Source: Nitrosopumilus adriaticus (GTDB lineage Archaea > Thermoproteota > Nitrososphaeria > Nitrososphaerales > Nitrosopumilaceae). Taken from it: DNA of 64,000 nt. The translations under genes were made by a program, and so were the position numbers. The stretch lies in the NCBI RefSeq assembly GCF_000956175.1, contig NZ_CP011070.1, positions 1,544,147-1,608,146 of the forward strand, written 5' to 3'. Positions 9,293 through 18,189 of this stretch are shown here, one piece after another (the stretch's first letter is position 1; each line of letters begins with the position of its first letter). A model generated the notes under the pieces. That model saw only the letters and a program-made list of their open reading frames with translations, was not told where the DNA came from and ran no database searches.

Positions 9293-10234
9293 TTGAAATC
9301 TAAAGCTTCTGCTCCAGGAAAAGTAATTCTTTTCGGAGAACATTTTGTAGTATATGGAGTAAAAGCTATCCTTTGTGCAATTGACAAAAGAATCACCGTT
9401 TCTGCAGAAAAAACTAAGGAGAGAAAAATTTCCATCATATCAAATATTGGCAAACTAGAACTAGAGAAAAACACATCACTTTCAGAAATTAATTCTCCAC
9501 TAAAACCATTTTATTTTTTAGCAAATAAAATAATAAAAAATCACGATACGGGAATTGAAATTATAGTAGAATCAGACATTCCATTAGGGGTTGGGTTGGG
9601 TTCATCATCTGCCTGTTGTGTTGCAGGAGCTGCTGCAATTTCCAGATTATTTTCAAATACAACCAAAGAGGAGATTCTAAAACTTGCAATTGAAGCTGAA
9701 AAAACAATTTTTCAGAATACATCAGGGGCAGATTGCACTGTTTGCACATATGGTGGAATAATGGAATATGATAAAGAAAATGGATTTACCACAATAGAAT
9801 CTCAGCCTAATTTTCATTTAGTAATTGCAAATTCAAACATTGAGCATTCAACAAAAGTAGTAGTTGCAGGAGTAAAAGAATTTAAAGAAAAAAATGAGAT
9901 AGAATTCACCACATTATGTAACAACGAATCAAAATTAGTAGATGAGGTTTTGAAGGAAATAAAAGAAAACAACATCAAAGAAATTGGGAATAGAGTAACT
10001 CAAAATCAAGAATATCTTGAAAAAATAGGAATATCTAATGACAAATTAAGGGACATGATTAAAATTGGAAAAAATGGATCTTTTGGAGCAAAAATCACGG
10101 GTGCAGGTGGTGGTGGATGTATTTTTGCTTTAACAGATGAATCTAATCTAGAGAAGACGATAAAACAATTCAAGGAGAAAAATTATGATTGCTTTTCAGC
10201 CAAAATCGATTTCAGAGGACTGGATACTTTTTAA
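9293..10234 (+). CDS. mvk: Mevalonate kinase
   Basis: GHMP-superfamily kinase that phosphorylates mevalonate for isoprenoid lipid synthesis. 313 aa with the ATP-binding loop DIPLGVGLGSSSA, an N-terminal APGKVILFGEHFVVYG and the C-terminal KITGAGGGGCIFAL. Starts at a TTG codon; no better ATG fits the family N-terminus. It is followed directly by ipk, idi and a prenyl synthase, forming a lipid-precursor cluster. Confidence 0.96.
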   Translation: MKSKASAPGKVILFGEHFVVYGVKAILCAIDKRITVSAEKTKERKISIISNIGKLELEKNTSLSEINSPLKPFYFLANKIIKNHDTGIEIIVESDIPLGVGLGSSSACCVAGAAAISRLFSNTTKEEILKLAIEAEKTIFQNTSGADCTVCTYGGIMEYDKENGFTTIESQPNFHLVIANSNIEHSTKVVVAGVKEFKEKNEIEFTTLCNNESKLVDEVLKEIKENNIKEIGNRVTQNQEYLEKIGISNDKLRDMIKIGKNGSFGAKITGAGGGGCIFALTDESNLEKTIKQFKEKNYDCFSAKIDFRGLDTF

Positions 10235-10257
10235 TTGACTAAATAATTTCGAACATC

Positions 10258-11001
10258 ATGATTCTAATAAAATTAGGAGGATCTATTATTACAAATAAAG
10301 AAAAACCACTATCACCAAGGAAAAAAACAATCGACAATCTTACTAAGAGTTTAAAGAAAATCAGCGAACCCATGATCATTGTTCATGGTGGTGGCTCGTA
10401 TGGACATTATTGGTCTGTAAAATACGATATGCATACTAAAGAAAAAAAATACGATCCAAAAGGTGTCGCTATTGTAAAAAATTCAATGATTGAATTAAAC
10501 AAAATAATTTTAGATTCAATGTTACAAAATAAACTAAACCCATATTGTTTGCCACCAACAGATTTCATGTCAGGAAACAAACCAATAATTAAAAAAATCA
10601 AAGAGATTGAGAAAATTTCCAAATCAAGATTAATTCCAGTTACATATGGAGATGCACTGTGGTATGGGCAAAATAAAACTTACATATTATCTGGAGACAA
10701 GATAATGACTCATCTAGCAAAAATACTAAAACCCAGACTTTGTATTTTTGCATTAAATGAAGATGGCTTGTATGCAGATCTAAAATCTAAAAAATTAATT
10801 TATGAATTAAAAGGAGAACACCCCTCAATATCTGAAAATAAGATGGACGTCACCGGTGGTATGACTAGAAAAGTGGAAGAGGCAACAAAAATTTCGAAAA
10901 TGGGAATGAATGTATTCTTTGTGAACGGAAACAAGCCTGAAAGAATTGTAAAAGCGGTTAAAAATAGGAAATATGAAGGAACATTGTTTAGGAGTAAATG
11001 A
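10258..11001 (+). CDS. ipk: Isopentenyl phosphate kinase
   Basis: Amino-acid-kinase-fold enzyme that converts isopentenyl phosphate to isopentenyl diphosphate, the last step of the alternative archaeal mevalonate route. 247 aa. Visible are MILIKLGGSIIT, the substrate loop VHGGGSYGHYW with the catalytic-type His, LSGDKIMTHLA and DVTGGMTRKVEEA. Its presence beside mvk supports the alternative pathway in this organism. Confidence 0.94.
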   Translation: MILIKLGGSIITNKEKPLSPRKKTIDNLTKSLKKISEPMIIVHGGGSYGHYWSVKYDMHTKEKKYDPKGVAIVKNSMIELNKIILDSMLQNKLNPYCLPPTDFMSGNKPIIKKIKEIEKISKSRLIPVTYGDALWYGQNKTYILSGDKIMTHLAKILKPRLCIFALNEDGLYADLKSKKLIYELKGEHPSISENKMDVTGGMTRKVEEATKISKMGMNVFFVNGNKPERIVKAVKNRKYEGTLFRSK

Positions 11002-11002
11002 A

Positions 11003-11653
11003 ATGCCAGAAGAATTAGTGATTTTAGTTGATGAAAATGACAACCCAATCGGTACTGAAGAAAAAGTAAAGTGTCATTTACCAGATGGAAAACTTCACAG
11101 AGCATTTACTGCATTATTATTTGATAAAGATGGAAGGCTTGTTCTTACAAGACGAGCAAAGGAAAAAATGCTTTGGCCAAATGATTGGGACGGAACATTT
11201 GCAAGCCATCCCAGAGAATCAGAAACATATGTATCATCTGGGGAAAGAAGAATGCCAGAAGAATTAGGAATTACTGGAAATCTAGACTATCTTCACAAAT
11301 TTGAGTATCATGTTCCATACAAAGATGTAGGCGCTGAAAATGAAATTTGCGGAACGCTGGTTGGAGTAATTGACAAATCTACAGAATTAAAAGAAATTGA
11401 TGGTGAAATAGATGAAATAAAGTGGATTTCAGCAACAGAGTTAATCTCAGAACTAAATTCAAACCCACAAAACTATTGCCCATGGATGCTTATTGCATTA
11501 GAATTACTTGAGAAATCAGAACAGTCAATGCTTGAAAAGTATTCAAATATTTTATCTCCATGGTTGAATAATGAAATCCATGAAGGATTGCAAAAAGCAA
11601 TCAAAGTTCATTTACCAAAAGAAAAATGGAGATTAGTAAATGAAAAAAACTAA
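11003..11653 (+). CDS. idi: Type I isopentenyl-diphosphate isomerase-like Nudix protein, catalytic Cys absent
   Basis: Nudix-fold protein of the type I IDI family, which interconverts IPP and DMAPP. Metal ligands are kept in KCHLPDGKLHRAF, and the glutamate motif ENEIC is present. The Cys that lies just before the (S/G)HP motif in characterised enzymes (SVCGHP in E. coli) is Ala here (TFASHP). It may therefore be catalytically altered or a different Nudix hydrolase. The start is set at the ATG one base after the ipk stop; the longer frame would overlap ipk by 29 bp. The end overlaps the prenyl synthase start by 14 bp. Confidence 0.85.
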   Translation: MPEELVILVDENDNPIGTEEKVKCHLPDGKLHRAFTALLFDKDGRLVLTRRAKEKMLWPNDWDGTFASHPRESETYVSSGERRMPEELGITGNLDYLHKFEYHVPYKDVGAENEICGTLVGVIDKSTELKEIDGEIDEIKWISATELISELNSNPQNYCPWMLIALELLEKSEQSMLEKYSNILSPWLNNEIHEGLQKAIKVHLPKEKWRLVNEKN

Positions 11654-12620
11654 ACAAATTGAAAAAAATGCCAAAACTGTAAACAAATATCTTAAATCAA
11701 AGCTAAAAGGAAATCCAAAAAAACTCTATGATGCAGCAGGACATCTAATAGTTAATGGAGGAAAAAGACTTAGACCATACATGGTAATTAGAAGTTGCCA
11801 AATTTTGGGAGGAAATAGTTCCAATGCAATGCCAGCTGCAAGTGCAGTTGAAATGGTTCATAATTTTACCCTAGTTCATGACGATATTATGGATAATGAT
11901 GAAATGCGTCACGGAGTACCTACAGTACACAAAAAATTTGGAATGCCTATTGCAATTCTAGCAGGAGATGTTTTATTTTCAAAAGCATTTCAAGTGATTA
12001 CAGATTCTAAATTATCACCTATTGCCGTAACCCAGTTGGTTTCAAGACTTGCTAAAGGATGTGTTGATGTTTGTGAAGGTCAATTACTTGATGTTAAAAT
12101 GGCAGAGGAGGGAAGAATTCCAACACAATCAGATTATATTACAATGGTCAGCAAAAAAACAGCAGCATTGTTTGATGTATCATGTGCTATGGGAGCAATA
12201 TGTGCAACAGACAAAGATAATGATATATCAAATTTATCATCATTTGGAAGAAACTTAGGGATAGCATTTCAAATAACAGATGATTTAATCGGAGTGATGG
12301 GAGATCCAAAGATTACAAAAAAACCAGTTGGAAATGATCTTAGAGAAGGTAAAAAATCACTTCCAATTTTGATGGCAATAAAATCAGCAAAAGGCAATGA
12401 TAAAAAAATTATTTTAAAGGCATTTGGAAATTCAAAAATTTCAAAAAATGAGCTAAACAAGGCTGTGGAAGTAATTCGTTCTCTAAATATTGAAGAAAAT
12501 GTAAGAAAACAGGCTCTAAAATATGCAGATAAAGCTGAAAAATCACTATCAAAATACTCAGGACCTGCCAAAGAAGAGCTAATATCATTGTTGGATTTTG
12601 TAGTTAAAAGAAGTGTATAG
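11640..12620 (+). CDS. idsA: Polyprenyl (geranylgeranyl) diphosphate synthase
   Basis: Trans-prenyltransferase that condenses IPP onto allylic diphosphates to make the C20 (or C15) chain of archaeal ether lipids. 326 aa with the first aspartate-rich motif DDIMD at residues 81-85 and the second at FQITDDLIG. GGKRLRPYMV is the usual IPP-binding region. Chain length cannot be stated from motifs alone. A second paralogue lies at 32655-33533. Confidence 0.93.
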   Translation: MKKTKQIEKNAKTVNKYLKSKLKGNPKKLYDAAGHLIVNGGKRLRPYMVIRSCQILGGNSSNAMPAASAVEMVHNFTLVHDDIMDNDEMRHGVPTVHKKFGMPIAILAGDVLFSKAFQVITDSKLSPIAVTQLVSRLAKGCVDVCEGQLLDVKMAEEGRIPTQSDYITMVSKKTAALFDVSCAMGAICATDKDNDISNLSSFGRNLGIAFQITDDLIGVMGDPKITKKPVGNDLREGKKSLPILMAIKSAKGNDKKIILKAFGNSKISKNELNKAVEVIRSLNIEENVRKQALKYADKAEKSLSKYSGPAKEELISLLDFVVKRSV

Positions 12621-12640
12621 CTGCAAAAAGGAAAATTATC

Positions 12641-14350
12641 ATGGATGAAGAATTAAGAAAAGAAGTTAGAAAATTATCACTACAAAATGCATATGAGCAT
12701 GGGGGAAAAACTCAGGATAAAATAATTTTGGGAAAAATTCTCGGTACAAAACCAGAATATCGAACCAAAGTAAAAGAAATTACAAAAGATATTTCTGAAA
12801 TTGTCAATTCAATTAATCAGTTATCATCTGAAGAACAAGAAAAAGAAATCAATGAAAATTTTCCAGAACTCTTAGTACCAAAAGAAAAAATTGAAGAGAG
12901 AGAAGGACTACCAGAATTAAAAGATGCAGTTCAAGGTAAAGTGATTACAAGATTCCCTCCAGAACCCAATGGGTATCCGCACATCGGACATGCAAAAGCT
13001 GCAATAATTAATTCAGAATATGCAAAGATGTATGGAGGAAAATTCATTCTTAGAATGGATGATACTAATCCTGAAGCAGAGCGAATGGAATATCATGCAG
13101 CTATCAAAGTTGGACTTGAATGGTTGGGTATTGAGTTTGATTTGGTAAAAAATACTTCAGACGACATGGAAATATTTTATGAGAAAGGCATGGAATTAAT
13201 AAATTTGGGAAAGGCCTACATTTGTACTTGTAAAAGAGAAGATATCAGTAAGAACAGAAGAGAAAGAAAATCCTGCAAATGCAGTATGAATGATATTGAT
13301 AAAAATAATAAAAATTGGGGAAAAATGAACACGAAATACAAAGCAGGGGAAGCCATTGTTAGATTTCGTGGAGATATGAAAGCAGATAATGCAGTTATGA
13401 GAGATCCAGTATTATTCAGGATTATTGATGGAAAGCATTACACATTAGGTGAAAAATTTAGAATTTGGCCTAGCTATGATATGGCAGTTGCAATCGAAGA
13501 CAGTATAGATGGGGTAACACATGCATTTCGTTCAAAAGAATTTGAACTGAGAAAGGAATTGATTGATGAGATTTTAGATGCGTTAAACATGCGTAAGCCA
13601 CAACAAGGCTTTTTCTCAAGATTAGAATTCAAAGGTATGCCCATTTCAAAAAGAATCATCAAGCCGCTAATTGAGGAAGGCAAGGTTTCATGGTATGACG
13701 ATCCAAGATTACCAACTCTTGAGGCCCTAAAAAGAAGAGGAATAAAACCTGAAGCCATTAGAAAATTTATCATGTCGTTGGGGTTAACAAAAGCAAATAC
13801 TCTGGCACCTTTTGATTCTCTTGAAGCATTCAATCGAAAGTTTGTGGATTCCGATAGTATCAGACTATTCATGGTAAGTGATGCAAAAGAACTAGTAGTC
13901 AAAAATTTATCAATGTCATCAGTAGAAATTCCAAACCATCCAGTAAACGATAAAGGTAAAAGAAAAATTGAGATAGATGAAAATTTCTATATTTCTGGAG
14001 AGGACGCAAAGAATTTCAAAGAAGGAATTAAAATTAGACTATTAGGATTAGGCAACATACTAATTAAAAAAATTGGTACTGTATTTGAAGGAGAACTAAT
14101 CAATGAAGGGGATACCAAAGAGATAACAAAAATTCAATGGGTTCCACAAAAAACTGCTCATGAAATTAAAATGATCATTCCCAAAACATTGTTTATTGAA
14201 GATGAATTTAATGAAGAAAGTTTGGAGGAGATAGATGTCTACACAGAACCACACTATCTACAATTAAAAGAAGGTGAAGAAATTCAATTTGTTAGATTTG
14301 GATATTGTAGAAAAGATTCACAGAATCAAGCAATTTTCACACACAAGTGA
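12641..14350 (+). CDS. gltX: Glutamyl-tRNA synthetase, archaeal type
   Basis: Class I aminoacyl-tRNA synthetase charging Glu, in archaea often also tRNA-Gln for later amidation. 569 aa, with a helical N-terminal extension of about 95 residues typical of archaeal/eukaryal GluRS. The HIGH signature is in EPNGYPHIGHAKAA and the KMSKS equivalent in MPISKRIIK. The C-terminal half is beta-barrel, as in GlnRS-like enzymes. A Cys-rich insert (CTCKRED, CKCS) sits in the catalytic domain. It lies in the lipid cluster, 20 bp after idsA. Confidence 0.97.
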   Translation: MDEELRKEVRKLSLQNAYEHGGKTQDKIILGKILGTKPEYRTKVKEITKDISEIVNSINQLSSEEQEKEINENFPELLVPKEKIEEREGLPELKDAVQGKVITRFPPEPNGYPHIGHAKAAIINSEYAKMYGGKFILRMDDTNPEAERMEYHAAIKVGLEWLGIEFDLVKNTSDDMEIFYEKGMELINLGKAYICTCKREDISKNRRERKSCKCSMNDIDKNNKNWGKMNTKYKAGEAIVRFRGDMKADNAVMRDPVLFRIIDGKHYTLGEKFRIWPSYDMAVAIEDSIDGVTHAFRSKEFELRKELIDEILDALNMRKPQQGFFSRLEFKGMPISKRIIKPLIEEGKVSWYDDPRLPTLEALKRRGIKPEAIRKFIMSLGLTKANTLAPFDSLEAFNRKFVDSDSIRLFMVSDAKELVVKNLSMSSVEIPNHPVNDKGKRKIEIDENFYISGEDAKNFKEGIKIRLLGLGNILIKKIGTVFEGELINEGDTKEITKIQWVPQKTAHEIKMIIPKTLFIEDEFNEESLEEIDVYTEPHYLQLKEGEEIQFVRFGYCRKDSQNQAIFTHK

Positions 14351-14356
14351 TGGATT

Positions 14357-15226
14357 ATGAAAATAGTACGCTTAGCTTATGAGAATAATGAAACATATGG
14401 TTTTGTAAATGGTGATAGAGTATCAACAAAAGATGAAATCACATACCTAACAGGGGTGCCAATTCCACAAAATGTGAAGGACTTTCTTTTTGATGGCTGG
14501 TATGATGAAATTAAAAATAAAATTAAAGATTTGCCATATGCAGAAAATATTTCTAAATTCAAAATACTACCCCCAATACCAAATCCAAATAAAATAATCT
14601 GTTTGGCATTCAACTATGTGGATCATGCAAAGGAACAGGGATTAGAAGCACCAGAGGATCCGGCAATTGTAATAAAACCTAGAACTGCATTAAATAGCAC
14701 TAAATCAGATATCGTATGCCCAGATTTTGTAAAACAACTAGACTATGAAGTGGAATTGGCTTTGATAATTGGTAAAAATTGTAAAAATGTAAGCATAAAG
14801 GATGCACCAAGTGTAATTTTTGGATATATGGTTTTCAATGACGTATCTGCAAGAGACATTCAATTCAAGGATAAACAATTCACAAGAGGGAAGAGTTTTG
14901 ATTCTTTTGCACCATGCGGACCATGGATTACAACATCTGATGAAATCCAAGATGCACAAAATCTAAAGTTAACTACAAAAATTAACGGTGAAATAAGACA
15001 GAATTCCTCTACAAGTAACATGTTTATCAAAATTCCAGAAATTATTTCAAAAATCTCAAATGTAATGACGTTAGAAAAAGGAGATATTATTTCTACAGGA
15101 ACCCCAGCTGGAGTAATGCTAAACAAACCTAATGCAGTGTTTTTGAAAGATGGTGACAAAGTAGAAATGGAGATAGAAGGTCTTGGCACTTTAAGCAACA
15201 CAATAAAATTTGTTAAATCAAATTAA
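14357..15226 (+). CDS. Fumarylacetoacetate hydrolase family protein
   Basis: 289-aa FAH-fold enzyme. Members hydrolyse or decarboxylate acylpyruvates using a divalent metal. The metal site is recognisable from the region DYEVELALIIGKNCKN and NDVSARDIQFKDKQ with SFDSFAPCGPW. The GDIISTGTPAGV motif is canonical. The exact substrate (acylpyruvate, oxaloacetate or other) is not resolvable. It follows gltX by 6 bp and overlaps the convergent acetyltransferase by 14 bp. Confidence 0.9.
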   Translation: MKIVRLAYENNETYGFVNGDRVSTKDEITYLTGVPIPQNVKDFLFDGWYDEIKNKIKDLPYAENISKFKILPPIPNPNKIICLAFNYVDHAKEQGLEAPEDPAIVIKPRTALNSTKSDIVCPDFVKQLDYEVELALIIGKNCKNVSIKDAPSVIFGYMVFNDVSARDIQFKDKQFTRGKSFDSFAPCGPWITTSDEIQDAQNLKLTTKINGEIRQNSSTSNMFIKIPEIISKISNVMTLEKGDIISTGTPAGVMLNKPNAVFLKDGDKVEMEIEGLGTLSNTIKFVKSN

Positions 15227-16007
15227 TCAAAGATTTTTTCATCAAATAAAAAGAAATTTTATGTTCCAGCGAATCAAATTTTGGTAAGATATTTTTTGTT
15301 AAAATTTGGATTCTTTCATAGTTTTTTTCAATTGCATGATGTTGTAAAAATGAAACAACATCCAAAACAGAGTTTTCTGAACCTGGAAATAATGTAACGA
15401 TCAAAGTTTTATCAAAATGTTCTGAATCAGTAAGTATTGCAATCGAATCAGTATCAAAACCAGAAGATTTGATAATTTTTTTGTTCTCATAAAATTGAGA
15501 AAGAGTAAAATCATCAAGTGGGAGCCACCTCCAGGATTTCACATAATGAGTACAAAATTTTGGATTAATTGATTTTACATAATGTATTTTATGATTTAGG
15601 TTTTTTTTTGGAGATAATGAATAATAATTCCAAGTTTGAAAAATTTCATAGTCTAAAGATTGCGCCATTTCTAAAGATGAAAAATTTTGAGTGTCAATTA
15701 ACATATACGAAAAAGAAGCATTCTTTTTTAGACCAATTAATTCAGCATTCATCACAAGCTTTGAGGCAATATTTTGTCTCCTAAAATTAGGATTTACACG
15801 AATTCCTTCAATCCAGACTTGATCCTTGGAGTAAAACGAATGACAGATTCCCACAGGCAACTCTTTTTCAAATACAATAAGATTTTCCTCAGATAACCAA
15901 AAATCCCAAACATATTCGATGTAATCTCCCCAAGAAAAAGTGTTTTTACAAAATTTTAAAACTGGAATTTTATCTTCATTTTTGGCAACTCTGATCATCA
16001 TTTTCAC
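15213..16007 (-). CDS. GNAT-family N-acetyltransferase
   Basis: 264 aa. The N-terminal half has a GNAT fold: IEGIRVNPNFRRQNIASKLV is a good acetyl-CoA-binding motif (R-x2-x-I-A/G). The C-terminal half, about residues 140-264, is of unknown type. Several Met codons at the start (MKMM) leave the exact start uncertain by a few residues. The substrate is unknown. Confidence 0.8.
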   Translation of the reverse strand: MKMMIRVAKNEDKIPVLKFCKNTFSWGDYIEYVWDFWLSEENLIVFEKELPVGICHSFYSKDQVWIEGIRVNPNFRRQNIASKLVMNAELIGLKKNASFSYMLIDTQNFSSLEMAQSLDYEIFQTWNYYSLSPKKNLNHKIHYVKSINPKFCTHYVKSWRWLPLDDFTLSQFYENKKIIKSSGFDTDSIAILTDSEHFDKTLIVTLFPGSENSVLDVVSFLQHHAIEKNYERIQILTKNILPKFDSLEHKISFYLMKKSLINLI

Positions 16008-16049
16008 CGTATACGAAAAAATAATAAGAATAGTTAGATAATAACTGCG

Positions 16050-16358
16050 ATGGGAAAAATTATTGCTGGAAAAACATCAGATATTCCTCCTGGAAAAATG
16101 ACCAAAGTGACCATTGATGGAAGAGATATTCTAGTTGCTAATATTGACGGCGAGTATTATGCTACAGATGATTCTTGTACTCATTCTGGTTCAAGTTTGT
16201 CTGAAGGAAAATTAGATGGTTGTGTAATTACTTGTGGCTGGCATGGAGCACAGTTTGATTGTAAAACAGGGAAACTGGAAAAATTTCCAGCAAAAATAAG
16301 AGATTTAACATCCTACAATGTTGTTGTTGAATCAGATAGTGTATTTGTAGAGATGTAA
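16050..16358 (+). CDS. Rieske-type [2Fe-2S] ferredoxin
   Basis: 102-aa soluble Rieske protein. Cluster ligands are in CTHSG and CGWHGAQFD (C-x-H ... C-x2-H). There is no signal peptide or membrane anchor, so it resembles the ferredoxin components of oxygenases and nitrite reductase small subunits rather than the cytochrome bc1 Rieske protein. Its electron partner is not adjacent. Confidence 0.92.
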   Translation: MGKIIAGKTSDIPPGKMTKVTIDGRDILVANIDGEYYATDDSCTHSGSSLSEGKLDGCVITCGWHGAQFDCKTGKLEKFPAKIRDLTSYNVVVESDSVFVEM

Positions 16359-16393
16359 CTATATACCTCTATTTTTTAATAAAATGTAATAAT

Positions 16394-16663
16394 ATGGCAG
16401 ATAACGCTCAGAATAAAGAATCCATGAAAGAAGCAATCGATACACTAAATCAGATTGTCGCTAGCAATTCAACACCAAAGACAATCAAAAAATCAATTAC
16501 AGACTTAATTTCTGATTTGAATAATCAAGAATATTCGTTATCAGTAAGAGCCGCAAATACAATTAGCCTTCTAGATGACGTTACACAAGATCCCAATATG
16601 CCATCATATGTTAGAACCCAGTTATGGCAAGCAGTTTCAAAATTAGAAAGCATAAGAGAATAA
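16394..16663 (+). CDS. UPF0147 family protein
   Basis: 89-aa helical archaeal protein of the UPF0147 family; the core is SVRAANTISLLDDVTQDPNMPSYVR. The function is unknown. Lies between the Rieske protein and a methyltransferase, with short gaps. Confidence 0.85.
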   Translation: MADNAQNKESMKEAIDTLNQIVASNSTPKTIKKSITDLISDLNNQEYSLSVRAANTISLLDDVTQDPNMPSYVRTQLWQAVSKLESIRE

Positions 16664-16688
16664 ATTCTTGTTTGCAGTACAGTAAATA

Positions 16689-17450
16689 TTGAAAATAGAA
16701 GAATATCTAGAAACACTTCCAGAGAACTTACTCAGTGGCGAAGATGTTCAGCTTCCAGAGAAATCATTTAGAGAGATTTTCAAATTTGTAGATTTAGGAG
16801 AAAATGATATTTTTTATCATTTAGGATGTGGAGATGAAAAAGGAATTGAGATTGCAATTAATGAATTCAAAGTAAAAAAAGCAGTTGGTATCGACAACAA
16901 TTCTGAAAAAATTCAAAAAGCAAAAGAAAATCTAAATGCAAAAAATCTTCAAGGACAATTCATTTGTAGTGATGTAGAAGATTCAGACATATCAGAAGCA
17001 TCGATTATTTTATTTTGGTTTACAGATGAGGAGGTCATAAATAATATGATGATGAAGTTTGAACATCTTAAACCAGAAACAAAAATAATTACAATTTGGG
17101 GACCACTGCCAGATTGCCTTCCAGATAAAGTTAGTTTCCCATACATTATCAATCAAACGCCATTTAAAAAAGCTGAAAATATGCAAGAGCAACTATTATC
17201 CATTTTTGGTGTAAAGTGCATAGATTTCGTTACTGCTTGGGAATTTGCTGAAAGATATACTAAATCTATTGGAACTCCAGAAATTCAAAATGATCGTTTT
17301 TTGACAATTATTCAAACTTTGATGATTTGGATAAATGCAAAAAAATTAGGAGTTGCATGTGGTGAAGAAATTCCAGAATCCATTCAAACATACATAAAAT
17401 TAATGAAAATGAATTTCGATATTGATTTTGGGCATCTATTAAATGAGTAA
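16689..17450 (+). CDS. Putative class I SAM-dependent methyltransferase
   Basis: 253 aa, TTG start. A class I methyltransferase core is suggested by motif I (DIFYHLGCGDEKGIEIA), the acidic motif II (AVGIDNNSEKIQKAK) and ICSDVEDSD. ILFWFTDEEV takes the place of motif IV. The C-terminal third (GTPEIQNDRFLTIIQTLM) is unassigned. The substrate is unknown; the arrangement resembles DOT1-like or small-molecule methyltransferases. Confidence 0.7.
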   Translation: MKIEEYLETLPENLLSGEDVQLPEKSFREIFKFVDLGENDIFYHLGCGDEKGIEIAINEFKVKKAVGIDNNSEKIQKAKENLNAKNLQGQFICSDVEDSDISEASIILFWFTDEEVINNMMMKFEHLKPETKIITIWGPLPDCLPDKVSFPYIINQTPFKKAENMQEQLLSIFGVKCIDFVTAWEFAERYTKSIGTPEIQNDRFLTIIQTLMIWINAKKLGVACGEEIPESIQTYIKLMKMNFDIDFGHLLNE

Positions 17451-17491
17451 TTCATGTAATCCTTTTATTTTGTTTTAAAACTATCAAAGTA

Positions 17492-17839
17492 TTGGAAGGT
17501 AAGATAAACATCAACGTTTCTGCAGTAGATTATGATAAAACTAGTAAGGCATTAACTCATCAGTTATCACTATTAGAAGAGATGGTTCATGGAGAGGAGG
17601 ATTTTGTTATGACAGATTCAGAATTTGCCTTTGGATGGCATTTTTTTGTGCTTAGTGTGAATAGATCTCTTGTCCAAAAGTTGTCAGAAATGATGGGATC
17701 TGACTTTGAACGATTAAAAGGGAAAGGAATGGAAAAAAAATTTCTTACATGGTTAACAAAGAATCTAGAGAATAAATCACCCAGATTCAAAATTGCCATC
17801 AAAGAAGAGATGGAATCTAGTAAATTCGGAATATTCTAA
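17492..17839 (+). CDS. Conserved-looking protein of unknown function
   Basis: 115 aa with a TTG start after an AT-rich upstream region. Predicted mainly helical and charged, without signal peptide, Cys or metal motif. The frame is intact up to the downstream tRNA-His on the other strand, and codon use matches its neighbours. I do not recognise the family. Confidence 0.65.
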   Translation: MEGKININVSAVDYDKTSKALTHQLSLLEEMVHGEEDFVMTDSEFAFGWHFFVLSVNRSLVQKLSEMMGSDFERLKGKGMEKKFLTWLTKNLENKSPRFKIAIKEEMESSKFGIF

Positions 17840-17849
17840 AAGTATGAAT

Positions 17850-17923
17850 GGGCCCTCGAGGGGAATCGAACTCCTGTCCGAGGATCCACAATCCTCTATA
17901 CTAACCACTGTACTACGAAGGCC
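17850..17923 (-). tRNA. tRNA-His (anticodon GTG)
   Basis: 74 nt. The acceptor GGCCTTC/GAGGGCC is followed by C73, which marks tRNA-His. The genome has T, not G, at position -1, so G-1 would have to be added after transcription. The anticodon loop TTGTGGA gives GTG. The T-stem AGGAG/CCCCT has an A52-C62 mismatch; the T-loop is TTCGATT. Confidence 0.95.
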
Positions 17924-18011
17924 ACAAGGAAGAAACTTTGTTTATCCTGTAATAATCTTTTAGCTGGGAATTAGACTGTAGATTTATTATTGACTAGGTG
18001 AAATTTGTAAT

Positions 18012-18092
18012 ATGAGATTATGGTGGGTAGCAATGGCAATTGCAATTGGATTAACGTGGGTTGGAATGAACTATTTACTTCCATTCAAGTAG
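18012..18092 (+). CDS. 26-residue single-span membrane peptide (putative)
   Basis: An ATG-to-TAG frame encoding 26 residues that begins MRLWWVAMAIAIGLTWVG and ends LLPFK: one hydrophobic, Trp-rich transmembrane span between short basic ends. A TATA-like ATTTATTAT (17982-17990) lies 22-30 bp upstream, and a Shine-Dalgarno-like AGGTGA (17996-18001) is 10 bases before the ATG. It fills most of the gap between tRNA-His and corA. Tiny single-span subunits are common in respiratory and transport complexes, but no partner is identified. It could still be a chance ORF. Confidence 0.5.
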   Translation: MRLWWVAMAIAIGLTWVGMNYLLPFK

Positions 18093-18189
18093 GCTCAATT
18101 TCAAAACATTTCTAATTTTTAGGTGTAATAGTTTTTCAATAAATTAAAGCCGATCGCTTTAAATTTGTTGTATCAGGGTATTTTTCAAC

